Source: Candidatus Roizmanbacteria bacterium UBA1450 (GTDB lineage: Bacteria > Patescibacteriota > Microgenomatia > UBA1406 > GWC2-37-13). From it: a DNA stretch of 64,000 nucleotides. Below the pieces are notes generated by a model. That model saw only the letters and a program-made list of their open reading frames with translations. It was not told the DNA's origin and did not search any database. The DNA is taken from assembly GCA_002329205.1 (NCBI GenBank), contig DCTC01000001.1, positions 830,623 to 894,622 on the forward strand, written 5' to 3'. The position numbers and the translations under genes were made by a program. Numbering within the stretch: the stretch's first letter is position 1; the number at the start of each line of letters is the position of its first letter. Of the stretch, positions 8,154 to 17,099 are shown one piece after another.

Positions 8154-9389
8154 TTAGCCGAACATGAGCCACTCTGGCTTAAATATCAACAACAATCCGA
8201 TGATAAACATAACCAATCCGCCGATCAGATGAGATATTCGTGAAAATTTCGTTGTAATTCCGGTTATTTCCAGTGTTTTCATGGAGACTATGAATACAAA
8301 AAGATCATCCAGCATGAAAATGAGAATATAAAGGAGAAGATACAGATAGTACTGCCATGTTGATAAATTGCTCAGGGTGAGAATTTGGGTATAGATCACC
8401 GGTAGTCCGGCAGAGCAAATCAGTTCTATGATATTGACGGCTGCTGCAAGCAGTATGATTCCTCCCAATGCAATCCAAAAATGTTTTTCGTGCGTCAATC
8501 GTTTCAAAGTTTCAAAAACTTTGCGTCTTTCTTCACCTCTGGTGACCTTGCAGGCGTTTTCTTTATTTACTATGTATTCCCGCAAATTATACATCCCTGC
8601 ACCCAGGCTGAGCGCTCCGATAGCCAACCGTATCCAGACGATAAACCCGATAAATAAAATAATATGAAGCCATGCTGCCATGAAAAGAAAATATATTGCG
8701 GCAGATGATATGATAAAAGCACTCCCCAAAATCCACATTCTTTTTTTATCCTTCATCCCGATCAACAGACTGATGAGAAAAATGAGAGTCCACATAGCAC
8801 ACGGATTGAATCCGTCGACGGCAGCCAACATGACCGTCAAAACAGGGAGTGAAAAATCTTTTGTTCTGACTGTGCCGAATAGAGGAAGATTGATGCTCTC
8901 CGGTATTGTCTTGTCTGGTTTTTGTTCAGAATCCGATGCTGTATCTGTATGGTCGGTTTTGCCTTCATTTTGCGACGAACCGGTCAGAAAAGCGGCCGGA
9001 TCAGTACATTCATTTTCTAAACAAAATATAACTGCTTCTTCAATCTCACTCCCAGTCGTCTCATCATTGAAGTATCCGGAAAATGTTTTTTCACCGACTA
9101 TTGTGAAGGGGACTCCGGAGATATTCATATTTAATCTATCTCCGACTTCCGACAGTAATTTTCTGTTTGCTCCGTTGTACCAGACTTCATACGAATGTAC
9201 CGTGAGTGAGGGATATTTTGTTTCCAGTTTTTCAAGAAAAGGTTTTTCTGCTGCGCAGTGCGGACATCCGGATCCCCAGAAAAAGTAAAGATTTACATCA
9301 TTTTGAGCAAGAGAAGGTTTTGGAGCTGCAAATATCCATAAAAAGAATAAGAAGATAATTGCTATAAAAGAACGAAGATGTTTGGCCAT
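8154..9389 (-). CDS. Thioredoxin-fold domain fused to DsbD/CcdA-like membrane domain
   Basis: 411 aa. A signal peptide or anchor (residues 1-28) leads into an extracytoplasmic thioredoxin-like domain with the redox motif CPHC (GSGCPHCAAEKPFLE). A polar linker at about 140-165 joins it to six or more membrane helices. The helices carry two further Cys, in DGFNPCAMW and ELICSAGLP, at positions like the membrane cysteines of CcdA/DsbD that pass electrons from cytoplasmic thioredoxin. The gene would therefore reduce disulfides outside the membrane; the order is inverted relative to DsbD, with thioredoxin first. Similar fusions are, from memory, common in CPR genomes. The upstream region holds inverted repeats at 9405-9424. 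Confidence 0.83.
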   Translation of the reverse strand: MAKHLRSFIAIIFLFFLWIFAAPKPSLAQNDVNLYFFWGSGCPHCAAEKPFLEKLETKYPSLTVHSYEVWYNGANRKLLSEVGDRLNMNISGVPFTIVGEKTFSGYFNDETTGSEIEEAVIFCLENECTDPAAFLTGSSQNEGKTDHTDTASDSEQKPDKTIPESINLPLFGTVRTKDFSLPVLTVMLAAVDGFNPCAMWTLIFLISLLIGMKDKKRMWILGSAFIISSAAIYFLFMAAWLHIILFIGFIVWIRLAIGALSLGAGMYNLREYIVNKENACKVTRGEERRKVFETLKRLTHEKHFWIALGGIILLAAAVNIIELICSAGLPVIYTQILTLSNLSTWQYYLYLLLYILIFMLDDLFVFIVSMKTLEITGITTKFSRISHLIGGLVMFIIGLLLIFKPEWLMFG

Positions 9390-9404
9390 GGATAAGACAG
9401 AATG

Positions 9405-9461
9405 GGATAATTAACGTATTATCCTGCTAGTATTATAATCCCGTGCCATGTATTGTACATG
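9405..9461. promoter_or_regulatory. Two inverted repeats in a divergent promoter region
   Basis: GGATAAT-TAACGT-ATTATCC (9405-9424) and CATGTA-TTG-TACATG (9447-9461) are perfect dyads between the divergent thioredoxin-fusion and DUF2975 genes. A minus-strand TATAAT lies between them. They look like operators; the binding protein is unknown, though the HTH protein encoded at 10046 is the obvious candidate. Confidence 0.45.
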
Positions 9462-9501
9462 CGATATGAATACGTATATATTAAATTACAATAATTATTT
9501 A

Positions 9502-9530
9502 TTGACAAACGATAAAAACCAGTGTATACT
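9502..9530 (+). promoter_or_regulatory. Sigma-70 promoter of the DUF2975-HTH pair
   Basis: TTGACA (9502-9507), a 17-bp spacer and TATACT (9525-9530) give a near-consensus promoter 29 bp before the DUF2975 start codon. Confidence 0.85.
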
Positions 9531-9559
9531 TTGTCTATTATGAACATTTTGTATTTGCT

Positions 9560-10036
9560 ATGAAACAAGGTTCAACATTATTCTTAAAAATTGTAATTTT
9601 GCTCATTGCACTCGGATCTCTTATCGGAATGATATGGTTTCCCCAACTCGAAGGGCGAGCTGCAAACTTAGACCTCATCAGTATTTATGCCGATCCACTT
9701 ATACTATTCGGCTATATTGCTGCTATTCCTTTTTTTGTTGCGTTATTCCATGCATTTAAACTATTAGGATACATAGAACAGAACAAAACGTTTTCAACAA
9801 TTTCCGTTAGAGCGTTGAGAAGTATCAAATACAGCATCATAACATTTATAGGATTTATAGTAGTAGGGGAAGTTTTTATTATTCTAGGTGCCAAAGATGA
9901 CGATGTAGTCGGTCCTGTTGCTTTAGGGATATATACCGCATTTGCTTCTACGGTAGTCGCAACTGCAGTTGCAGTATTTGAAAGACTTCTCCAAAGTGCA
10001 GTAGACATAAAATCAGAAAACGATTTAACAGTTTAA
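9560..10036 (+). CDS. DUF2975 membrane protein
   Basis: 158 aa with four transmembrane helices at about residues 8-28, 45-67, 90-112 and 120-145. The pattern FHAFKLLGYIEQNKTFSTISVRALRSIKY after helix two is typical of DUF2975 proteins, in which a short cytoplasmic loop separates two helix pairs. Such proteins are commonly encoded next to a small Cro/CI-like HTH protein, as here with 9 bp between the genes. The function is unknown; I infer that the pair forms a self-regulating membrane/regulator unit. Confidence 0.85.
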   Translation: MKQGSTLFLKIVILLIALGSLIGMIWFPQLEGRAANLDLISIYADPLILFGYIAAIPFFVALFHAFKLLGYIEQNKTFSTISVRALRSIKYSIITFIGFIVVGEVFIILGAKDDDVVGPVALGIYTAFASTVVATAVAVFERLLQSAVDIKSENDLTV

Positions 10037-10045
10037 GAAGAGTAT

Positions 10046-10264
10046 ATGGGAATAATAATAAACATTGATGTAATGCTGGCAAAAAGAAAAATGAGTGTCA
10101 CCGAACTGACCGAAAAAGTAGGGATTACGATGGCCAATCTTTCCATTTTGAAAAACGGAAAAGCGAAAGCTATCCGATTCTCGACCTTGGAGGCAATCTG
10201 TCAAGCATTGGATTGTCAGCCGGGAGACATACTAGAGTACAAGAAAGATTCACAACCAAAATAA
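10046..10264 (+). CDS. Cro/CI-family HTH regulator (YozG-like)
   Basis: 72 aa, essentially one helix-turn-helix domain: VMLAKRKMSVTELTEKVGIT, then MANLSILKNGKAKAIRFSTLEAICQALDCQPGDIL. The ending CQPGDILEY is characteristic of the small regulators that accompany DUF2975 proteins. It is co-transcribed with the gene at 9560 and probably regulates their shared promoter at 9502-9530. Confidence 0.9.
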   Translation: MGIIINIDVMLAKRKMSVTELTEKVGITMANLSILKNGKAKAIRFSTLEAICQALDCQPGDILEYKKDSQPK

Positions 10265-10308
10265 TCGTGAATCAGTAACCATTTATTAATTGAAACGGAA
10301 CTAGAGAT

Positions 10309-10614
10309 ATGAAAACACATAATACAGATATCATTATGAAAAACCAGATTTTTTTGTGGATTGCTGTTGTGACCGGGCTCATATTGATGATCCCATTGGT
10401 TGCCATGCAGTATACGAACGATGTGGACTGGAGTATAAGTGATTTTGTAATAATGGGTGTCCTCATGTATGGCATCGGGAGTATGTTTGTTTTTACTGCA
10501 AGACGCATTCACACTACGGGAAATCGCATCATCATCGGTATCGCATTTCTCCTGGGATTGCTTTACATTTGGGCGGAGCTTGCTGTCGGAATATTCACGA
10601 ATCTGGGGAGTTGA
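10309..10614 (+). CDS. Three-helix membrane protein, unknown function
   Basis: 101 aa with three predicted transmembrane helices, at about residues 14-32, 43-63 and 73-95. The segment NDVDWSISDFVIMGVLMYGIGS resembles a widespread uncharacterised membrane family in Bacteroidetes and CPR, often encoded near DUF2975/HTH pairs. It lies 44 bp after the HTH gene and may belong to the same operon. Met at residue 10 (10336) is an alternative start. Confidence 0.7.
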   Translation: MKTHNTDIIMKNQIFLWIAVVTGLILMIPLVAMQYTNDVDWSISDFVIMGVLMYGIGSMFVFTARRIHTTGNRIIIGIAFLLGLLYIWAELAVGIFTNLGS

Positions 10615-10661
10615 GAGATAGACTTTTTTGAATATCTGCACGACTTGCTATAATTATTTAT

Positions 10662-11075
10662 ATGCATGTCCGTAATTTCACCCCTGAGGATTTTGATAAA
10701 GCATACCGTTTGTGGAAAGATGTCGGGCTTTGGGTACGACCGTATGATCAGGAACTGAGTAAATTCGGCGAAATGCTTCGTTTGAAAAATGATTTATGTT
10801 TTGTATTGGATGATGACGGAGAAATTGTAGGGACGATACTCGGTGCATATGACGGGCGATCGGCCTCGATCCATCGGTTGGCTGTCAAGAAAAGCCTTCA
10901 AAGAAAAGGCTACGGTAGAATGCTGATGCAGACACTGGAAGATGTTTTGAAAGAAAAAGGTATAACGAAAATGATGGCTCAGGTGCACATATCAAATAAA
11001 AACGTCGTAAATTTCTACAAGAATTTAGGCTACAAAGAAGATCCTCTCATTACTTTGACAAAAGATTTGCAATAG
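10662..11075 (+). CDS. GNAT-family N-acetyltransferase
   Basis: 137 aa covering a complete GNAT fold. The acetyl-CoA loop is QRKGYGRMLMQ (RxxGxG/A) after IHRLAVKKSL, and the C-terminal KNVVNFYKNLGYKED is the typical last strand-helix. The acetyl acceptor is unknown. TATAAT (10649-10654) lies 7 nt before the ATG, indicating a leaderless mRNA. Confidence 0.9.
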   Translation: MHVRNFTPEDFDKAYRLWKDVGLWVRPYDQELSKFGEMLRLKNDLCFVLDDDGEIVGTILGAYDGRSASIHRLAVKKSLQRKGYGRMLMQTLEDVLKEKGITKMMAQVHISNKNVVNFYKNLGYKEDPLITLTKDLQ

Positions 11076-11193
11076 GAAATCGACTTTACATGCGGGAAGT
11101 ATGCAACGGACAGCCGGTTGTAAATGGTCTGCACACCCTACAGAAGTTTTATCACTGAAACGGAGAAGCAAACCTTGCTATACTTTTTGTAAC

Positions 11194-12195
11194 ATGCTTC
11201 ATACAGATCAGTTTCATAAAAATTCCCATGCAAAATGTGCTCTACATCTGGTTTCTCTGAATGTGCCTATCGTGCATGCTGCAGATACGATCAGGGATGT
11301 CAAAAAAATATTGGTTGATCCTACAATAAATTTTGATTCGATAAATTATATTTATGTACTCAATAAAGAGAAACATCTTATAGGAGTAATTTCGGTTAAA
11401 GAAGTAATGAAATCCCCAGAGGATGAGACTATTGAGCAAAATATGCAAAAGGATGTAGTGTATGTGCGGCCGCATACACACCAGGAGCGTGCTGCATATG
11501 TGGCAATCAAAAATTGTATCAAAGAGATCCCTGTTGTAGACAAAGAAGGAGTATTCAAAGGAGTGGTTCTTTCGGATACGATTCTCAAAATCACAAAAGA
11601 TGAACTGACAGAAGATATGCTACTTCTTGAAGGGATATATTCCAAAGATTATGCTGACGTCTCCACAATAAGTAATTCGCCATGGCATTTGATGAAGAAA
11701 CGATTACCTTGGCTTATCGTAGGACTCGGAGGCGGTCTTTTTGCGGCGCAAGTTATTGGTTTTTTTGAGACGTTGCTTGAACAACAGGTAATATTAGTAA
11801 GTTTTTTGCCGCTCATGGTCTATATGAGTGACGCAATCGGAAGCCAAAGTCAGACGATATTTATTCGGTATACAGCGCTCAATAATGAGGTTTCATTTGT
11901 AAATTATTTGTGGAAAGAAGTCATCGTCGGTACATTCATGGCGGCAGTTTTGGCCGTTTTGCTTGGTATCTTCGTGGGGTTATTGTATGAGCCCTTTTTA
12001 GGGACTGTTGTGGGAACGGCTTTATTTTTTGCTATAGTTATTTCCGTAAAAATCGCAATACTGATCCCATGGTTTCTGGTCAGATTGCATAAAGATCCAG
12101 CAATAGGTAGCGGGCCATTCGCGACTATTGTTCGTGATATTCTGAGCATCTTGATTTACTTTACAATTTCATCCCTGATGTATCCGTTAGTATAA
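11194..12195 (+). CDS. MgtE-like magnesium/divalent cation transporter with CBS pair
   Basis: About 333 aa. A tandem CBS region (residues ~25-145; NYIYVLNKEKHLIGVISVKEV and KEIPVVDKEGVFKGVV) precedes five membrane helices of the MgtE channel type: RLPWLIVGLGGGLFAA, FLPLMVYMSDAIGSQSQT, and a terminal segment ending in DILSILIYFTIS. The MgtE N domain that gates the channel in Thermus is absent. TATACT (11179-11184) lies 9 nt before the ATG at 11194; an in-frame ATG at 11101 would add 31 residues unlike the family, so 11194 is chosen. Confidence 0.87.
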   Translation: MLHTDQFHKNSHAKCALHLVSLNVPIVHAADTIRDVKKILVDPTINFDSINYIYVLNKEKHLIGVISVKEVMKSPEDETIEQNMQKDVVYVRPHTHQERAAYVAIKNCIKEIPVVDKEGVFKGVVLSDTILKITKDELTEDMLLLEGIYSKDYADVSTISNSPWHLMKKRLPWLIVGLGGGLFAAQVIGFFETLLEQQVILVSFLPLMVYMSDAIGSQSQTIFIRYTALNNEVSFVNYLWKEVIVGTFMAAVLAVLLGIFVGLLYEPFLGTVVGTALFFAIVISVKIAILIPWFLVRLHKDPAIGSGPFATIVRDILSILIYFTISSLMYPLV

Positions 12196-12274
12196 AGTAG
12201 ATCAGTACAAACTGTTGTCAAGATTTGGTAAAAACTTACTTCATTATTACATTAGCTCAACTAGAATAGTTGTT

Positions 12275-12871
12275 ATGAGAAAACTTATTGTACTTACATT
12301 TCTAACATTAGACGGCGTGATGCAGGCGCCCGGCGGGCCCAACGAAGATACATCCGGTGGATTCGAATTCGGCGGCTGGACTGTCCCGTATTTCGATGAA
12401 AAACTCGGCGAGACGATGGGTGCACAAATGAGTAAAAAATCAGATCTTTTGTTGGGCCGCAAAACGTTTGAAATATTTGCGTCTTACTGGCCGGATCATG
12501 AACAGGATTGGCCGGGGATAAATACAGTGAAAAAATATGTTGTCTCTACGACCTTGCAGAAACATGATTGGGAACATTCTGTATTCATCAACAAGAATGT
12601 TCCGAACGAAATCAAAAAACTTAAAAAGCAAGACGGCCCGGATTTGCAGGTCCATGGCAGTGCTACCCTCATCCAGACATTGCTCCAACATGATCTTGTG
12701 GATGAATTGTGGCTCAAAATCTTTCCCGTCACGCTCGGGAAGGGAAAAAAACTTTTTGGTGAGGGTACGGTCCCTGCCGCTTTTACATTGTTTGAATCGA
12801 AATCAACACCTTCAGGCGTCCTCATAGCTTCATACAAGCGCGAAGGTACTGTCAAGACCGGTTCATTCTAA
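12275..12871 (+). CDS. Dihydrofolate-reductase-like protein (RibD C-terminal fold)
   Basis: 198 aa. RKLIVLTFLTLDGVMQAPGG at the start, LLLGRKTFEIFASYWP in the nucleotide-binding region and LQVHGSATLIQTLLQHDLVDEL are hallmarks of the RibD-C/YwjB-like branch of the DHFR superfamily. It probably reduces an unknown substrate with NAD(P)H. TAGAAT (12262-12267) lies 7 nt before the ATG at 12275, which fits the family start better than the upstream ATG at 12215. Confidence 0.9.
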   Translation: MRKLIVLTFLTLDGVMQAPGGPNEDTSGGFEFGGWTVPYFDEKLGETMGAQMSKKSDLLLGRKTFEIFASYWPDHEQDWPGINTVKKYVVSTTLQKHDWEHSVFINKNVPNEIKKLKKQDGPDLQVHGSATLIQTLLQHDLVDELWLKIFPVTLGKGKKLFGEGTVPAAFTLFESKSTPSGVLIASYKREGTVKTGSF

Positions 12872-12880
12872 TTCTGAAAT

Positions 12881-13225
12881 ATGATACAGATAAAACGAGT
12901 GTATGATCAGGTCGAGAGAACAGACGGGTACAGAATATTGGTTGATAGGCTTTGGCCTAGGGGACTTACGAAAAAAGATGCAAAAGTTGATCTTTGGCTC
13001 AAGGAGATCGCCCCGAGCAACGAACTTCGTAAATGGTTCGGTCATGAGAGAGAGAAATGGCCAATGTTCAAGAAAAGATATTTACAGGAGTTACACGAGA
13101 AAAAAGAATTGCTTGATCAAATCCGTATTCTTGAAAAGGAATTTCATGCAATAACCCTGCTTTACAGCGCGACAGATACCTCTCACAATCAAGCCGTGAT
13201 TCTTTGTGAATTGTTGGAATATTGA
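12881..13225 (+). CDS. DUF488-family protein
   Basis: 114 aa, a complete small DUF488 protein. It opens with IQIKRVYDQVERTDGYRILVDRLWPRGLTK, the signature segment, and contains WLKEIAPSNELRKWFGHE and TLLYSATDTSHNQA. The molecular role is unknown. It starts 9 bp after the DHFR-like gene and is likely co-transcribed with it. Confidence 0.92.
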   Translation: MIQIKRVYDQVERTDGYRILVDRLWPRGLTKKDAKVDLWLKEIAPSNELRKWFGHEREKWPMFKKRYLQELHEKKELLDQIRILEKEFHAITLLYSATDTSHNQAVILCELLEY

Positions 13226-13252
13226 TACGACTGAAAAAAGAAAAAATTCTGC

Positions 13253-13283
13253 TTGACTATAACGTTACGTTGTAGTTTATACT
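13253..13283 (+). promoter_or_regulatory. MerR-type promoter and operator of the TipA-like gene
   Basis: TTGACT (13253-13258) and TATACT (13278-13283) are separated by 19 bp, the over-long spacer typical of MerR-activated promoters. The spacer holds a near-perfect dyad (CTATAACG-TTA-CGTTGTAG). The -10 ends 6 nt before the start codon, so the regulator likely activates its own leaderless transcript. Confidence 0.85.
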
Positions 13284-13289
13284 ACCTCC

Positions 13290-14048
13290 ATGGTATATAC
13301 AGTAAAGCAATTATCCCAACTTGCCGGGGTAAGTGTTCGCACGCTTCATTACTACGATGAGATAGGATTATTGAAGCCGTCTTTCATAAAAGAAAACGGA
13401 TATCGGTATTACGAAGATCAGCAGGTCATGAAGCTGCAGCAAATACTCTTTTTCAAAGAGTTAACGTTTCCGTTGGAAGACATTATCAAGATAGTAAACT
13501 CACCTGACTTTGATGTTAAAAAAGCGTTGGAGGATCATAAAAAATTATTGAAACTGAAACAAAAGAAAATTCAAAAGTTACTCAAAACAGTAGAAGCGAC
13601 AGTTGAAACGTTGAAAGGAGGTGGAACAATTATGAACAACAATGATTTATTCGGATCATTTTCCGAAAAACAGATGGAGGAGTATAAAGAAGAAGCCAAG
13701 AAACGGTGGGGACATACAGAGGCATATAAACAATCTGTAGAACATACAAAAAACTGGACAAAGAGAGATTATCAGCAAGCCGTTGAAAGCTGGAAACAGT
13801 TTAATCGGAAACTTGGTGAAACAATGGATTATGGATTCGACAGTCTGGAATTCCAAGCTTTGATCCGTCAGCATCATGAGAAAATCAATGCTTTCTATGA
13901 CTGCTCTCTGGAAATGCTTCGGGGGCTGGGAAATCTCTATGCCACAGATCCTCGATTCAAAAAGACCTATGATTCGGTGAAACCGGGGCTTGCCGTATGC
14001 ATGAAGAAAGCGATAGATTATTACTGTGATAGATTGGAAGTAATGTGA
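13290..14048 (+). CDS. TipAL-like MerR-family regulator
   Basis: 252 aa. The N-terminal winged HTH is of MerR type (YTVKQLSQLAGVSVRTLHYYDEIGLLKP, then ENGYRYYEDQQV). A coiled helix at about 75-105 leads into a TipAS-like ligand domain (about 120-250; MEEYKEEAKKRWGHTEAYKQS, LRGLGNLYATDPRF). In Streptomyces, TipAL binds thiopeptides and activates its own promoter; the TipAS fold here suggests response to a bulky hydrophobic molecule. The 19-bp-spacer promoter just upstream supports autoregulation. Confidence 0.92.
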   Translation: MVYTVKQLSQLAGVSVRTLHYYDEIGLLKPSFIKENGYRYYEDQQVMKLQQILFFKELTFPLEDIIKIVNSPDFDVKKALEDHKKLLKLKQKKIQKLLKTVEATVETLKGGGTIMNNNDLFGSFSEKQMEEYKEEAKKRWGHTEAYKQSVEHTKNWTKRDYQQAVESWKQFNRKLGETMDYGFDSLEFQALIRQHHEKINAFYDCSLEMLRGLGNLYATDPRFKKTYDSVKPGLAVCMKKAIDYYCDRLEVM

Positions 14049-14050
14049 AC

Positions 14051-14965
14051 TTAGATCCTCCTGTCGAGAGTAATATCTTCATGAGATTTGGGGTCTTCGA
14101 GAGGCTCAAGATGAGTGAAAACATTGAGACCCGGCAGCTGAGAGGAAAGATCTTTTTCAATTCGTTCCAGTAAATCATGACCTTTTTGAACGGACCATTT
14201 TCCCGGTACAAGTATATGGACTGACATAAATGATTGCATGGCAGACCGTCTTGATCGGAGACCATGATACGAAATCCCCTCCTGACAATAGGAATCAAGA
14301 ATGGAGGATATTTTGTCTGTTTCTTCTTTGGGGAGCGATGCATCAAGAAGACCGGTCATAGATTGCTTCATAATGGAATATCCGGTCCGTATAATATTTC
14401 CGGTGATGGCGAGTGCTATAAGAGGGTCAATAATCCGAATATCAGTAAGCGCCACCAACAAGACACCTGCGACTGCCCCAACTGAAGTCCAGACATCCGT
14501 CATCAGATGATGCCCGTCTGACACAAGAGTAATTGATTTATATCTTCTGCCAACATTGAGGAGGATGATCGCTACTGCAAAATTGATTGCAGTCGATACT
14601 GCTGAAATCAAAATACCGATTGCGGGCTGTGCGATCGGCTGAGGATTAATAATTCGCTCCAGTGCAGAAAATCCGATTGTCACAGCAGCAATTACAATAA
14701 GTATCCCTTCGAAAATACTTGAAAAATACTCAGCTTTGGTGTGTCCGTATAGATGACCCTGATCCGCCGGTTTCTCGGCAAGTTTTATCATAAAAAGAGC
14801 AAATACGGCAGCAGCCAGATTGACAATCGATTCCAGAGCATCGGATAACAGGCCGATTGAACCGGTGAGAATGTACGCAGCTGTTTTAAGTGTAATAGTC
14901 ACTACTGCTGCTGTTATGGAGAGCCAAATAAAGCGTGTGAGTGAATGGGTGGTCTGAAATTTCAT
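14051..14965 (-). CDS. Cation diffusion facilitator (CDF) metal efflux protein
   Basis: About 304 aa with six transmembrane helices followed by a cytoplasmic metal-binding domain (about 205-300). The family motif SIGLLSDALESIVNL in helix two and DGHHLMTDVWTS in helix five supply the expected Asp/His transport-site residues; the loop motif GHTKAEYFSS is also typical. It likely exports zinc, iron or manganese in exchange for protons. The ATG at 14965 is chosen over 14992 because it begins the membrane-proximal sequence normally seen. The stop lies 2 bp from that of the convergent MerR gene. Confidence 0.93.
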   Translation of the reverse strand: MKFQTTHSLTRFIWLSITAAVVTITLKTAAYILTGSIGLLSDALESIVNLAAAVFALFMIKLAEKPADQGHLYGHTKAEYFSSIFEGILIVIAAVTIGFSALERIINPQPIAQPAIGILISAVSTAINFAVAIILLNVGRRYKSITLVSDGHHLMTDVWTSVGAVAGVLLVALTDIRIIDPLIALAITGNIIRTGYSIMKQSMTGLLDASLPKEETDKISSILDSYCQEGISYHGLRSRRSAMQSFMSVHILVPGKWSVQKGHDLLERIEKDLSSQLPGLNVFTHLEPLEDPKSHEDITLDRRI

Positions 14966-15080
14966 GAGATATATCCAGTGTAAGAAAATCAAAGAGTTTT
15001 ATCAATTATATTTGAAGAATTGCTTCTTATGCAACTGTCTTGCAAACTCAATTAGTAAGGTGAATGAGTATGTAAGAAAA

Positions 15081-15109
15081 TTGCTATATCTATTGCGCTA
15101 TACTATAAT
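15081..15109 (+). promoter_or_regulatory. Sigma-70 promoter of the DUF4118 histidine kinase
   Basis: TTGCTA (15081-15086), a 17-bp spacer and TATAAT (15104-15109). Unlike many genes here, the start codon is 26 bp further on, leaving a short untranslated leader. Confidence 0.7.
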
Positions 15110-15135
15110 TACAGTCTAAAGTAATAGTATTATTT

Positions 15136-16302
15136 ATGGCGCGTACTTCACTCGAAACATACAAAGCTCTCCGATATTTTTCTACTCCAGAAGGTATTTA
15201 TTTGCGTGAACAATTTATGCAATACGCCGGCAGTGTTGTCTTGAGTATCGGTGTTGTTATGGTATCGTTTTATTTCCACAATTTAGTTGCAATAGAACCT
15301 CTTTTAGTATTGTTGATTCCTGTCATTCTGAGCGGATGGTATGGTACAAATCGAACTGGAATCCTTTCACTAGGGGTGGTAAGTGCAGGATATGTGTACT
15401 ATTTTTTCCCTATCTCGCAATTCAGAACTGGTTTTGAAGTCACAAATATATTTCCCCTTCTTCTATTTATTCTCCTGGGATCATGGATTGTATTTCTGCT
15501 CAATAAAGCGAAAAAAACAGATGAAGTCTCTCAATATAAACGCAAACATCTCGAATTTATAGATCTTATCAAACAGGAACAGACAAGAAACAGGCAAGCG
15601 CAGCTTGAGATCAAAGCAAGAGATGAGTTCCTTTCTATAGCAAGTCATGAATTAAAAACTCCTCTTACTCTTTCCCTGTTGCAGATTCAGCGTGCTTTGC
15701 ATAACATCCGCAATGTATCTCTTGCCAATTTTTCTGTCCAGAAACTCATGGATATGCTGGAAAGTGTGGAACAGCAGACAGATCGACTATCTAAAATGAT
15801 TTCTGATTTGTCAAATGTTTCACTGATTACCACCGGGAGAATGAAACTTGAGGCTGCTGAATTTGATATGGCACAAACGGTAAAGGATATCGTGCAGCAT
15901 GTAAAAATGAGTATGAGGAAGAAAGATTATCCGATTACAGTTGACGTTCCGGATTCGCTTGTCGTGATATTTGATAAAGTCCGGATAGAACAAGTAATCA
16001 CAAACCTTATAACAAACGCAATAAAATACGGAAACAATAAACCTATCGAAGTAAAACTGGAAAAAAAAGGTATTACGGTCAGATTGACTGTAAAGGATAA
16101 AGGCCTGGGAATCCCGAAACATATGCAGGCAAAAATATTTGGAAGATTCGAACGAGGTAATGGTCATAATGAGATAAAAGGTCTAGGTGTGGGGCTGTAT
16201 ATTACAAATCAGATCATTTCTGCTCATGAGGGTAAAATTAATCTCAAAAGCAAGCCTGGTAGCGGATCGGAATTTAGTATCGAACTGCCGGCGAAAAAGT
16301 AG
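15136..16302 (+). CDS. Membrane histidine kinase with DUF4118-like sensor
   Basis: 388 aa. Residues ~28-118 form about four membrane helices resembling the DUF4118 (KdpD-type) region, including GWYGTNRTGILSLG. A short coiled linker leads to HisKA with the phospho-acceptor His171 in IASHELKTPL, then HATPase_c with TNAIKYG, DKGLGI and GLGVGLYIT. No separate sensory domain is seen, so the signal is probably sensed in the membrane. No partner regulator is adjacent. Confidence 0.9.
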   Translation: MARTSLETYKALRYFSTPEGIYLREQFMQYAGSVVLSIGVVMVSFYFHNLVAIEPLLVLLIPVILSGWYGTNRTGILSLGVVSAGYVYYFFPISQFRTGFEVTNIFPLLLFILLGSWIVFLLNKAKKTDEVSQYKRKHLEFIDLIKQEQTRNRQAQLEIKARDEFLSIASHELKTPLTLSLLQIQRALHNIRNVSLANFSVQKLMDMLESVEQQTDRLSKMISDLSNVSLITTGRMKLEAAEFDMAQTVKDIVQHVKMSMRKKDYPITVDVPDSLVVIFDKVRIEQVITNLITNAIKYGNNKPIEVKLEKKGITVRLTVKDKGLGIPKHMQAKIFGRFERGNGHNEIKGLGVGLYITNQIISAHEGKINLKSKPGSGSEFSIELPAKK

Positions 16303-16347
16303 ATTTTTCTTTACTGTAGCAATTCTCTCTCTTGCAAACGTAATGAC

Positions 16348-17016
16348 TTATGTGTTGAATCGCAGCTGATGGATTCTCTTTTTTGCTTGATATCGACGTG
16401 CTTGTACTACATATACATTCAGTACTGTAAGGGGAATACTGCTGTAGATGAGAGCCCAGACATAAAAATTTACCATATCAGCCGGAACAAGGGGAACTGA
16501 AACAAACTGAGTAATATCAACAGGATATACTTTGTGTGTCGTATGCAGGTGATATTCTATAAGTATCGTCGGGATGGATAAACTGGCAAGAACTACATAT
16601 AACCTTCTATACGTAGTAAAGAGAATAGGAGTATGAGTAAAAAATGTAAATAATGAATAAAACAGAAAGAACGGGAGCACCAAATTCGGAAAGAATAAAA
16701 GCATCACGCTGTTTTGGGTAAAAATAAATAAAGAAACGCCGATAACTCTGAGGAAAAATAGTATACTCGCTGTAATGCTCGCTATTGAATCTCTCCATGA
16801 CAATGCAGTAAGGACAGCAATTCCTAAAAAATACGTATCCAGCAGTTTGTCCCATATCGCATATTCCATAAAAGATATACCATTTCTTACGGGTAATAAT
16901 GACCAGTCAACGATATCCAGATACAGAGCAATCAATACGCCGGCAAAAGGGATCTGAAATGAAATAAGGGGAACAAACAGCCTCAGGAAAGTTACTAATA
17001 ATACAGTAATAAGCAT
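16348..17016 (-). CDS. Polytopic membrane protein, unknown function
   Basis: 222 aa, with about six hydrophobic helices covering nearly the whole length and a basic C-terminal tail (QARRYQAKKRIHQLRFN). No family motif is recognised. Residues Asp34 and Asp37 lie in or next to a membrane segment (LYLDIVDWSLLP) and could matter for function. It is a stand-alone gene between a kinase and the DUF4105 gene. Confidence 0.65.
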   Translation of the reverse strand: MLITVLLVTFLRLFVPLISFQIPFAGVLIALYLDIVDWSLLPVRNGISFMEYAIWDKLLDTYFLGIAVLTALSWRDSIASITASILFFLRVIGVSLFIFTQNSVMLLFFPNLVLPFFLFYSLFTFFTHTPILFTTYRRLYVVLASLSIPTILIEYHLHTTHKVYPVDITQFVSVPLVPADMVNFYVWALIYSSIPLTVLNVYVVQARRYQAKKRIHQLRFNT

Positions 17017-17099
17017 AGATTATAAGACTGATTACGATATTTAGGATACTGAATTACTGTCAAACTCCTGTGTGCAAGAAGTAAGAGTTGTGCGAGGGA

